Positions 1 to 5,681 of a stretch of DNA of 5,771 nucleotides are shown here, one piece after another. Source of the stretch: an uncultured Flavobacteriaceae bacterium. Lineage in GTDB: Bacteria; Bacteroidota; Bacteroidia; Flavobacteriales; Flavobacteriaceae. The notes under the pieces are model-generated. The model was not told where the DNA came from. It searched no databases and saw nothing but the letters and a program-made list of their open reading frames with translations. Each line of letters starts with the position of its first letter. Position 1 is the stretch's first letter. The stretch spans positions 1 through 5,771 of the forward strand of contig CALZKX010000138.1 of the NCBI GenBank assembly GCA_945788155.1, written 5' to 3'. The position numbers and the translations under genes were made by a program.

Positions 1-1
1 A

Positions 2-277
2 AATATGGAAAAACAAAAAGTGCTAGGAAAGAACCCATTTTCGTTAATGCTAAACCTATTTGGCCATTTGTTGGATCAAGTAGAAAGAAACGATATTACT
101 ATTGGAAAATTAGCAGCAAAAAACAATGATGTTAACTTAAACCTATATTATACACCAACGAGCTTAACAGAAAACTCATTGATATTTAGTAAACGCTTAA
201 TGGTAAATTGGTGGAAACAAGGTTATGAATATGCTAGGGACAAACATCAAGATCCTTTATTTAATGAATTAAAGTAG
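2..277 (+). CDS. C-terminal part of a possible patatin-like phospholipase (5' end outside window)
   Basis: The reading frame is open to the left edge, with no stop before the first ATG at 5, so that ATG may be internal and the gene probably begins outside the window. It ends at TAG 275-277. The visible ~90 residues contain NPFSLMLNLFGHLLDQ, then a strand-like NLNLYYTPT and a tail with SLIFSKRLMVNWWKQGYEYA. From memory, this resembles the C-terminal tail of patatin-like phospholipases in Bacteroidota, after the catalytic Ser-Asp domain. No GxSxG motif or catalytic Asp lies in the visible part, so the function is tentative. No signal peptide or membrane segment is evident. A transposon-like repeat begins only a few bases after the stop but does not supply the stop codon. 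That the segment is coding is fairly secure; the family call is not. Confidence 0.5.
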   Translation, partial: NMEKQKVLGKNPFSLMLNLFGHLLDQVERNDITIGKLAAKNNDVNLNLYYTPTSLTENSLIFSKRLMVNWWKQGYEYARDKHQDPLFNELK

Positions 278-278
278 T

Positions 279-297
279 TAACGTGAGTTCGATATAA
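279..297 (+). repeat. Left terminal inverted repeat of element copy 1
   Basis: The 19-mer TAACGTGAGTTCGATATAA is the exact reverse complement of 515-533. It starts one base after the stop codon of the upstream partial gene. Positions 281-297 are also present at the left end of copy 2 (5587-5603), while the first two bases (TA) are not, so those two bases may be target DNA and not element. Confidence 0.85.
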
Positions 298-375
298 CTA
301 AAAATATATAGTCAAAATATAATTACTTGATTGTTAGTGTGATATGTGTTTATTTATTGTAAACACCCTCCTTGC

Positions 376-393
376 TCCTCCCTCAAGGGAGGA
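376..393 (+). repeat. GC-rich hairpin in element copy 1
   Basis: TCCTCCC (376-382) and GGGAGGA (387-393) form a perfect 7-bp stem around TCAA. It is identical in copy 2 at 5682-5699. The inner CCTCAAGGG (381-389) is also exactly complementary to CCCTTGAGG at 415-423, so a competing long-range pairing exists. It is the most GC-rich structure in an otherwise AT-rich intergenic region. Confidence 0.75.
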
Positions 394-433
394 ATTACCA
401 AAGATGACATTGTCCCCTTGAGGATTATCGAAA

Positions 434-449
434 TGAAAATATATTTTCA
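434..449 (+). repeat. AT-rich palindrome at the variable tip of element copy 1
   Basis: TGAAAATATATTTTCA is a perfect 16-base palindrome. In the aligned position of copy 2 the sequence is different but again self-complementary (AAAAGC, GACA loop, GCTTTT at 5741-5756). Sequence on either side matches between copies, so this looks like the apical hairpin of the element. Confidence 0.7.
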
Positions 450-514
450 GTGAAGATACCGAGTGTAGCTCATTAGGGGTGTTTTTATTTCAATCAGCTT
501 ATAGTCAATGATTT

Positions 515-533
515 TTATATCGAACTCACGTTA
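515..533 (-). repeat. Right terminal inverted repeat of element copy 1
   Basis: TTATATCGAACTCACGTTA is the perfect inverted partner of 279-297. The match stops at 533, where the flanking base differs from the left side. The right end of copy 2 lies beyond the window, so this boundary rests on one copy only. Confidence 0.85.
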
Positions 534-621
534 TTTAAAACTTCATTTAAAAGCTAAGGTTTTTTCAGAAGGGTTCTATATTCTAACAGCAAAGCGGTCT
601 AATTTCTAAAAAAAATATTCC
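534..621. other. Intergenic spacer between the element and the fabD promoter, nothing recognised
   Basis: This AT-rich stretch of about 90 bp contains no open frame of note, no tRNA-like fold and no clear -33 TTTG box at the expected distance from the -7 box at 622. The whole gene-free region 278-645 therefore holds the repeat element, this spacer and the fabD promoter. Confidence 0.5.
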
Positions 622-629
622 TATTTTTG
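622..629 (+). promoter_or_regulatory. Bacteroidota-type -7 promoter box for fabD-lspA
   Basis: TATTTTTG matches the Bacteroidota primary sigma factor -7 consensus TAnnTTTG at every fixed position. A start a few bases downstream would be near 635-637, leaving a leader of only about 10 nt before the ATG at 646. No good TTTG -33 box is visible 19-23 bp upstream. The same octamer with similar downstream bases (GCnGnTAAA) occurs before the aminotransferase gene on the other strand, which supports it as a real promoter element. Confidence 0.55.
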
Positions 630-645
630 CAGCTAAATTAAAAAA

Positions 646-1533
646 ATGAACGCATACATTTTTCCTGGTCAAGGTGCTCAATTCTCAGGAATGGGCTTAG
701 ACCTTTATGAAAACGCTCCTTTAGCACAAGAGTTATTTGAAAAAGCTAACGGTATTCTTGGTTTTTCAATAACCGATATCATGTTTGAAGGCTCTGCTGA
801 AAATCTAAAAGAAACAAAGGTAACTCAGCCATCTATATTTTTACATTCAGTAATTCTAGCCAAAACTCTAGGAGATCGTTTTAAACCAAATATGGTAGCT
901 GGACATTCACTTGGTGAGTTTTCGGCTTTAGTGGCCGCAGGAGCTTTGACCTTTGAAGATGGTTTGAGATTGGTTTCTCAACGTGCTTTAGCAATGCAAA
1001 AAGCTTGTGAAATACAACCAAGTACCATGGCTGCTGTGTTAGGTCTGGATGATGATATCGTTGAAAAAATATGTGCTACAACTGAAGGGATTGTAGTTGC
1101 AGCAAACTATAATTGCCCTGGGCAACTAGTTATTTCGGGGGAAATTGATGCCATAAACAAAGCCTGTGACACGTTAAAAGAAGCAGGTGCAAGACGAGCT
1201 TTGGTATTGCCAGTTGGTGGTGCTTTTCACTCACCTTTAATGGAACCTGCTAGAGAAGAATTGGCTGCGGCAATCGAAAATACGTTATTTAGCAAGCCTA
1301 ATTGTCCCATTTATCAAAATGTGACTGCCAATGCTGTGATAGATGAAAATGAGATAAAAGCAAATTTAATCTCACAATTAACAGCGCCTGTTAGGTGGGC
1401 ACAAACTATACAACAAATGATTGCAGATGGCGCAACTTTATTTACCGAAGTAGGCCCTGGAAAAGTCCTGCAAGGTTTGGTTAAAAAAATTGATAGGGAA
1501 GCTCAAACAGCCTCAGCAACTTTAGAAGTTTAA
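646..1533 (+). CDS. fabD: Malonyl-CoA:acyl carrier protein transacylase
   Basis: FabD moves malonyl from malonyl-CoA to the phosphopantetheine arm of acyl carrier protein, producing the extender unit for type II fatty-acid synthesis in the cytoplasm. The 295-residue product is normal for stand-alone FabD. The N-terminus carries PGQGAQ (residues 7-12; Gln9 matches the oxyanion-hole Gln11 of E. coli). The nucleophile motif GHSLG (86-90) places the active Ser at 88. Arg113 matches the malonate-binding Arg117 of E. coli, the catalytic His is His195 in GAFHSPL, and Gln244 matches Gln250. The C-terminal EVGPGKVL (268-275) is also conserved. The ATG at 646 gives the normal FabD N-terminus with PGQG at residue 7; no Shine-Dalgarno is present, only an A-rich leader, as is usual for this phylum. 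The gene is first in a two-gene unit with lspA 5 bp downstream and appears intact. Confidence 0.96.
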   Translation: MNAYIFPGQGAQFSGMGLDLYENAPLAQELFEKANGILGFSITDIMFEGSAENLKETKVTQPSIFLHSVILAKTLGDRFKPNMVAGHSLGEFSALVAAGALTFEDGLRLVSQRALAMQKACEIQPSTMAAVLGLDDDIVEKICATTEGIVVAANYNCPGQLVISGEIDAINKACDTLKEAGARRALVLPVGGAFHSPLMEPAREELAAAIENTLFSKPNCPIYQNVTANAVIDENEIKANLISQLTAPVRWAQTIQQMIADGATLFTEVGPGKVLQGLVKKIDREAQTASATLEV

Positions 1534-1538
1534 TTTAA

Positions 1539-2036
1539 ATGAATATATCTCGTAACGCATCTATCATTTTACTGGTAATTGCTAATATTACTGCCGACCA
1601 AATTTCTAAATTCTGGGTAAGAGCAACAGTAGAGAAAAATAGTAGCACTCCAATAATTGGTGAATATCTCACCTTGCGAAATATTGAAAATGATGGTGCT
1701 TTTTTAGGAATGGGAGGGGATTTAAACCCAACTCTAAAATTGTTTGTATTATTACTAATTCCAGCTGCTGTACTTTTGTTTGTTTTATACTATATGTTTA
1801 AAGAAAAACAGATGGATAAACTTTCTTTAATAGGTTTTTCGTGTGTTGTTGGTGGTGGAATTGCTAATGTTTTTGATAGATTTGTCTATGGCTCAGTAAC
1901 CGATTTTCTTTTTATAGACCTAGGTTTTGTAAGAACAGGAATTTTTAATATTGCCGATTTATCTGTTACTACTGGAATGATTTTAATACTATGGTCGAGT
2001 TTAAAACAGCGTAAAAAAGATAAAGTACATTCTTAA
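1539..2036 (+). CDS. lspA: Lipoprotein signal peptidase (signal peptidase II)
   Basis: LspA is an inner-membrane aspartyl protease that removes the signal peptide from diacylglyceryl-modified prolipoproteins. The 165-residue product has four hydrophobic segments at about 9-27, 66-87, 95-112 and 136-155, matching the four-helix family plan, and a basic cytoplasmic tail (KQRKKDK). Family motifs appear in order: the ADQxSK segment with Asp20 and Lys24, NDGAFLG (51-57, the NxGAAF box), GGGIANVFDR (105-114), SVTDF (119-123) and FNIAD (136-140). By alignment with the P. aeruginosa enzyme the catalytic pair is Asp122 and Asp140; Asp113 is also conserved. GGGIAN departs slightly from the common GGAxGN. 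The gene starts 5 bp after the fabD stop, suggesting co-transcription, and ends at a hairpin terminator facing convergent galE. Confidence 0.95.
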   Translation: MNISRNASIILLVIANITADQISKFWVRATVEKNSSTPIIGEYLTLRNIENDGAFLGMGGDLNPTLKLFVLLLIPAAVLLFVLYYMFKEKQMDKLSLIGFSCVVGGGIANVFDRFVYGSVTDFLFIDLGFVRTGIFNIADLSVTTGMILILWSSLKQRKKDKVHS

Positions 2037-2040
2037 AGTA

Positions 2041-2064
2041 AAAAAACTTTTTCGAGGGTTTTTT
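2041..2064 (+). terminator. Hairpin terminator of fabD-lspA
   Basis: AAAAAAC (2041-2047) pairs perfectly with GTTTTTT (2058-2064). Two G-U pairs and a U-A pair extend the stem to close a UUCG tetraloop (2051-2054). The descending arm itself supplies the T run. Read on the - strand the inner G-U pairs become A-C mismatches, so the structure favours transcription coming from lspA, although the A/T arms could also stop galE transcripts. The 3' arm overlaps two bases of the galE stop codon. Confidence 0.65.
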
Positions 2065-3088
2065 AAGAATTTTTTCGAATGTTTTGCTCCCATTTCCAAG
2101 CAGAAGCCAAAGCGTCATCTAAAGTAATTTGTGCTTTCCATCCCAGTATTTTATTGGCCTTTTGGGTATTAGCGTAAGCTTTAATTACATCTCCCGATCT
2201 TCTATTAGCTATTTTATAATTGAGCTTTTGTCCAGAAACTCTTTCAAAAGATGTGACAACATCCAACACACTGCTACCTTTTCCTGTACCTATATTAAAA
2301 GTTTCGTAATTAGACGTATTCTTGCCTTGTAATAATCGTTGCAGTGCAACAACATGTGCTTTTGCCAAATCTACCACATGAATATAATCTCTTATACAAG
2401 TGCCATCGTGTGTTGGATAATCATTTCCAAAAACCGATAATTGTTCTCTCAATCCTATGGCTGTTTGTGTGATAAATGGTACTAAATTTTGAGGCACTCC
2501 AATTGGCAATTCACCAATTTTTGCACTTTCGTGCGCTCCTATTGGATTAAAATAACGTAAGGCTATGCCATTAAATTCATTATTGATTTTGCAAACATCT
2601 TGAATGATTTCCTCACCAATTTGCTTTGTATTGCCATATGGTGATTCGGCTTTTTTTACTGGAGCATCTTCAGTAATTGGCATATCATCGGCTTGACCAT
2701 AAACAGTACAAGAAGAACTAAAAATAAAGTTAGCTGTTTCAAGGTGTTTCATTTCTTGAAGTATGTAAACAAGTGTATTGATATTGTTTTCATAGTACAA
2801 AAGCGGTTTCTCGACACTCTCTCCTACTGCTTTACTTGCTGCAAAATGAATGACACCTTGTATATCGTTATGTTTTTTAAAAAAAGATTGGACTTTGGTC
2901 TTTTCTTTTAAATCGAGCTTTTCAAAGAGCGGTTTAACACTGGTTATTGAAGCAATTCGGTTTAATACCTCTTCCGAAGAGTTTGACAAATCATCAATAA
3001 TTATAACTTCAAATCCTTCGTTTTGAAGCTCTACCACTGTGTGAGACCCAATAAAACCCAATCCTCCAGTAACAAGTATTTTAGCCAT
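2063..3088 (-). CDS. galE: UDP-glucose 4-epimerase
   Basis: GalE is an NAD-dependent short-chain dehydrogenase-type epimerase that interconverts UDP-Glc and UDP-Gal, and in some members UDP-GlcNAc and UDP-GalNAc, supplying galactose-type sugars for surface glycans. The 341-residue product is the usual length. It has the Rossmann motif GGLGFIG (8-14), acidic Asp32-Asp33 at the end of the second strand for NAD binding, HFAASKAVGES (81-91), catalytic Ser126 in SSSCTVYG, and Tyr151 and Lys155 in YGNTK, corresponding to E. coli Ser124, Tyr149 and Lys153. RYFNPIGA (178-185) and RDYIHVVD (233-240) are family signatures. The residue aligned with E. coli Tyr299, which limits the pocket for N-acetyl sugars, is Ala304, so acetylated substrates may be accepted. 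Its ATG overlaps the end of the aminotransferase gene by 8 bp, implying coupled translation. Confidence 0.93.
   Translation of the reverse strand: MAKILVTGGLGFIGSHTVVELQNEGFEVIIIDDLSNSSEEVLNRIASITSVKPLFEKLDLKEKTKVQSFFKKHNDIQGVIHFAASKAVGESVEKPLLYYENNINTLVYILQEMKHLETANFIFSSSCTVYGQADDMPITEDAPVKKAESPYGNTKQIGEEIIQDVCKINNEFNGIALRYFNPIGAHESAKIGELPIGVPQNLVPFITQTAIGLREQLSVFGNDYPTHDGTCIRDYIHVVDLAKAHVVALQRLLQGKNTSNYETFNIGTGKGSSVLDVVTSFERVSGQKLNYKIANRRSGDVIKAYANTQKANKILGWKAQITLDDALASAWKWEQNIRKNS
3081..3088 (-). other. 8-bp overlap joining the aminotransferase gene and galE
   Basis: On the - strand the sequence is ATGGCTAA, in which ATG starts galE and TAA ends the aminotransferase gene in a different frame. 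Such an arrangement lets a terminating ribosome re-initiate at once, so the two proteins are probably made in linked amounts. It also fixes the galE start, since no Shine-Dalgarno sequence guides the choice. Confidence 0.8.
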
Positions 3089-4214
3089 TTACAAAATTTA
3101 TTACTGTGCTCGTTATAAATGCAATTTGTTCATCATCTAATTCTGTGTGCATTGGTAATGAAATGACTTCTTTTATAAGTTGATTGGTTACCGTAAAGTC
3201 TGCTTCATTATATCTAGAATCTTGATATGCTTTTTGACTATGCAAGGGCACAGGATAATACACACCACAAGGAATTCCTTGGCTGTTTAAATGCTCAACA
3301 AGTGCATCTCTTTTGCCGTTTTTAATCTTCAATGTATATTGATGAAAGACGTGACTATCGTCTGTACCATTTCTAAAAGGCACTATAATATTGTTAGCCT
3401 CTTTAAAGGCGTCATCATATTTGTTGGCAGCTTCCTTTCGACGTGTATTATAATCATCCAGTTTTGGGAGTTTTGTATTTAAAACTGCTGCTTGAATCGA
3501 ATCTAACCTAGAATTTACACCAACAACATCGTGATAATAGCGTCTATACATACCATGGTTTACAATCCCACGAATTGTATGAGCTAAATCGTCATCATTT
3601 GTAAAAATGGCACCTCCATCGCCATAACAGCCTAAATTTTTAGATGGGAAAAATGATGTTGACGCTACATGACCGATGGTTCCTGCTTTAGCTTTTGAGC
3701 CATCTTTATGAGTGTAATTTGCGCCAATGGCTTGTGCATTATCTTCGATTACATAAAGGTTATGCTCCCTAGCTATATCCATAATAGCATCCATATTAGC
3801 GCATTGACCAAATAAATGTACAGGTACAATGGCCTTGGTATTTGGAGTGATTGCTTTTTTAATGGCATTGACATCAATATTAAAAGTATCAGGTTCAACA
3901 TCGACCAAAACTGGCGTTAAGCCTAATAATGCAATTACCTCAACAGTTGCTGCAAAAGTAAAATCGGCTGTTATTACTTCATCGCCTTGATTTAAGCCTA
4001 AACCCATCATGGCAATTTGTAAGGCATCTGTACCATTGGCGCAGGGAATGACATGCTTTACGCCTAAATATTTTTCTAAATTTTGTTGAAATTCATGAAC
4101 CTTAGGTCCATTAATAAAAGCTGTAGAATCTATAACTTCTAATACAGAAGAATTAACCGTCTCTTTAATTTCTTCATACTGACCCTTAAGGTCTACCATT
4201 TGTATTTTTTTCAT
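3081..4214 (-). CDS. PLP-dependent sugar aminotransferase, DegT/DnrJ/EryC1/StrS family (WbpE-like)
   Basis: This enzyme is expected to transfer an amino group, usually from glutamate, to a keto sugar nucleotide, making an amino sugar for lipopolysaccharide or another surface glycan. The 377 residues are the family's usual size. Visible elements are CANGTDALQI (58-67), whose Gly-Thr holds the PLP phosphate, PVHLFGQCANMDAI (131-144), EDNAQAIGA (157-165) with Asp158 for the pyridine nitrogen and Gln161, and SFFPSKNLGCYGDGGA (187-202), in which Lys192 should form the Schiff base. GVNSRLDSIQAA and GVYYPVPLH are further signatures. From memory this run closely resembles WbpE of Pseudomonas aeruginosa, which acts on a 3-keto UDP-GlcNAcA derivative. 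The exact substrate is not proven, and no dehydrogenase to make that keto sugar lies in the window. The gene leads a two-gene unit with galE. Confidence 0.88.
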   Translation of the reverse strand: MKKIQMVDLKGQYEEIKETVNSSVLEVIDSTAFINGPKVHEFQQNLEKYLGVKHVIPCANGTDALQIAMMGLGLNQGDEVITADFTFAATVEVIALLGLTPVLVDVEPDTFNIDVNAIKKAITPNTKAIVPVHLFGQCANMDAIMDIAREHNLYVIEDNAQAIGANYTHKDGSKAKAGTIGHVASTSFFPSKNLGCYGDGGAIFTNDDDLAHTIRGIVNHGMYRRYYHDVVGVNSRLDSIQAAVLNTKLPKLDDYNTRRKEAANKYDDAFKEANNIIVPFRNGTDDSHVFHQYTLKIKNGKRDALVEHLNSQGIPCGVYYPVPLHSQKAYQDSRYNEADFTVTNQLIKEVISLPMHTELDDEQIAFITSTVINFVNG

Positions 4215-4240
4215 TAGTAGAATTTGAATTTCTTTAACAG

Positions 4241-4248
4241 CAAAAATA
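4241..4248 (-). promoter_or_regulatory. Bacteroidota-type -7 promoter box for the aminotransferase-galE unit
   Basis: On the - strand this reads TATTTTTG, a full match to TAnnTTTG and identical to the box before fabD. Transcription would begin near 4234-4236, giving a leader of about 20 nt to the ATG at 4214. A convincing TTTG -33 box is not visible at standard spacing. The box lies in the 75-bp gap shared with divergent waaA; no equally good box was found for waaA. Confidence 0.5.
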
Positions 4249-4289
4249 CAAAATTCACAAGTCTTTGCGAATGAATTTTAGATTAAACA

Positions 4290-5552
4290 ATGTATTTTAG
4301 CTTTATAGAATTTACTTTGAAAAGACTTTACAACATATTAACACATATTGCTGCTTTTCACATAAAAATTGCAGCACTATTTAATTATAAATTAAAACTT
4401 GGCGTAAAAGGTAGAGCCGAAACATTTACTGTTTTAAAGGCAAAAATTGGTGAACAAGACCACGTTATTTGGTTTCATTGTGCATCGTTAGGTGAATACG
4501 AACAAGGGCTTCCGGTTTTTGAAGAAATAAAAGCTAAACATCCTAATCATAAAATAGTGCTTACTTTCTTTTCGCCTTCAGGTTTTGAGATAAAAAAAAA
4601 CACACCCATTGCAGACTGTGTTGTCTATTTGCCTTTAGATACAGCAAAAAAAGCGAGGCGATTTCTTGACTTAGTTCATCCAGAATTAGTAGTTTTTGTG
4701 AAATATGAAATTTGGCCAAACTATCTTACAGAGATTAAAAAGCGTCAAATTAATGCAATTTTAATATCTGCTTTGTTTAGAAAAAATCAGCGTTTCTTTA
4801 AATCTTCTGGAAAGTGGATGCAAAAAGCTTTATTTGCTTTTAATCATATTTTTGTTCAAAACGACGAATCAAAAAGATTGCTTGCACAAATTGGCTTTTA
4901 CCAAGTTACAGTTTCAGGTGACACAAGGTTTGACAGAGTTTCCAATCAACTTAATATTAACAATAAATTACATTCTATTGAAACCTTCAAGCAAGACAAA
5001 CTTTGTATAGTAGCAGGTAGCACATGGCCAGAAGACAAAGCATTACTTATCGATTTTATCAATAACGATACTTCAAACACCAAATACATCATTGCGCCTC
5101 ATAATATTAAAAGCGGACAAATTTCAAGTCTAAAAAACAAACTAGAAAAAGTATCAATATTATATTCTGAAAAAGATTTGGGTGATCTAATAAATGCAAG
5201 CGTGTTTATTATTGACACTATTGGAATTTTGTCTAAAATATATAGTTATGCAGATATTGCTTATGTTGGAGGCGCCATGGGAACTACTGGTTTACACAAC
5301 ACTTTAGAACCTGCTGTATTCGGCGCTCCAATTGTTATTGGCAATAATCACGAAAAATTCCCTGAAGCCAGGGCAATGATTGCCAATAAAGGCATGTTTA
5401 GTATTAAAAATCAAACAGAGTTTAATTACATTTTAAATCAATTGATAAAAAGTGATGATTTTAGAATAAAAGCTGGAAGACTCAATGCTGACTATATTTT
5501 CAAAAACAAAGGTGCTGTAAAGCAAATAATGGCTTACCTTAACAAACGTTAA
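4290..5552 (+). CDS. waaA: 3-deoxy-D-manno-octulosonic acid (Kdo) transferase
   Basis: WaaA (KdtA) is a membrane-associated glycosyltransferase that moves Kdo from CMP-Kdo to the lipid A precursor at the cytoplasmic face of the inner membrane. The 420-residue product has the expected two-domain GT-B form with a hydrophobic N-terminal anchor (about 5-32). FHCASLGEYEQ (62-72) holds the likely catalytic base Glu69, matching the SxGE motif of other WaaA proteins. KYEIWPN (138-144), GSTWPED (243-249), APHN (269-272), DTIGIL (309-314), and GGAMGTTGLHNTLEPA (327-342) with His336, Asn337 and Glu340 follow in order. The family N-terminus seems to begin near residue 10, where the codon is TTG (4317), so a shorter 411-residue start is possible. 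The gene is divergent from the aminotransferase gene and is followed 34 bp later by element copy 2. Confidence 0.94.
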   Translation: MYFSFIEFTLKRLYNILTHIAAFHIKIAALFNYKLKLGVKGRAETFTVLKAKIGEQDHVIWFHCASLGEYEQGLPVFEEIKAKHPNHKIVLTFFSPSGFEIKKNTPIADCVVYLPLDTAKKARRFLDLVHPELVVFVKYEIWPNYLTEIKKRQINAILISALFRKNQRFFKSSGKWMQKALFAFNHIFVQNDESKRLLAQIGFYQVTVSGDTRFDRVSNQLNINNKLHSIETFKQDKLCIVAGSTWPEDKALLIDFINNDTSNTKYIIAPHNIKSGQISSLKNKLEKVSILYSEKDLGDLINASVFIIDTIGILSKIYSYADIAYVGGAMGTTGLHNTLEPAVFGAPIVIGNNHEKFPEARAMIANKGMFSIKNQTEFNYILNQLIKSDDFRIKAGRLNADYIFKNKGAVKQIMAYLNKR

Positions 5553-5569
5553 AGCACATAGCTTGTTTT
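5552..5569 (+). terminator. Weak hairpin after waaA
   Basis: AAGC (5552-5555) and GCTT (5561-5564) can form a 4-bp stem around ACATA, followed by GTTTT. The stem is short and may not terminate on its own; the structured repeat element starting at 5587 may contribute. Confidence 0.25.
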
Positions 5570-5681
5570 AAATTATACCTAATATCACGTGAGTTCGATA
5601 TAACTAAAAGTATATAGTTAAAATATAATTACTTGATTGTTAGCGTGATATGTGTTTATTTATTGTAAACACCCTCCTTGC

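Larger units (their letters stand above)
361..490 (+). terminator. Possible terminator-like long stem in element copy 1
   Basis: AAACACCC (361-368) is complementary to GGGTGTTT (477-484), which is followed directly by TTATTT (485-490). Read on the + strand this gives a stem ending in G and T and then a T-rich tract, as in a factor-independent terminator, although the enclosed loop of about 110 bases is far longer than usual and folds into further hairpins. It would end transcription coming from the partial gene upstream. This is inferred from base pairing only. Confidence 0.35.
279..533 (+). mobile_element. MITE-like non-coding element with terminal inverted repeats, copy 1
   Basis: This segment of about 255 bp has no coding frame. 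It is bounded by a perfect 19-bp inverted repeat, TAACGTGAGTTCGATATAA at 279-297 and its reverse complement at 515-533. It recurs at 5587 in the same orientation; copy similarity starts at ACGTGAG (281), so the mobile unit is probably 281-531, here flanked by TA on both sides. Internal structure includes AAACACCC (361-368) opposite GGGTGTTT (477-484), a GC-rich hairpin at 376-393 and an AT-rich palindrome at 434-449. A 9-mer, TATAGTCAA, is directly repeated near both ends (307-315 and 500-508). Terminal repeats, dispersed copies and lack of a transposase fit a non-autonomous element mobilised in trans. An alternative is a structured RNA gene that has spread by duplication. The mobilising transposase family cannot be named from this window. 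Confidence 0.75.

Noticed and set aside
364..393. CACCCTCCTT and GGGAGGA resembling the 16S rRNA 3' end and a Shine-Dalgarno site
   Set aside because: The likeness is short, no start codon follows GGGAGGA at a useful distance, and this phylum makes little use of Shine-Dalgarno pairing. The hairpin explains the bases better.
281..531. CRISPR array, tRNA or riboswitch in the element
   Set aside because: There are no regularly spaced direct repeats, no cloverleaf with an acceptor and T-arm, and the element lies downstream of genes with no link to a regulated start codon.
2129..2911. Open frames on the + strand within galE (2129-2332 and 2693-2911)
   Set aside because: They lie antisense to a well-supported galE, show no recognisable motifs and have low-complexity Cys/Ile/Phe-rich composition typical of reverse-strand readings.
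3291..3482. Open frame on the + strand within the aminotransferase gene
   Set aside because: It is antisense to a conserved coding region, short and without family features.
4271..4300. Nine-codon upstream ORF overlapping the waaA start
   Set aside because: ATG 4271 to TAG 4300 is very short, has no ribosome site or attenuator-like codon run, and is expected by chance in AT-rich DNA.
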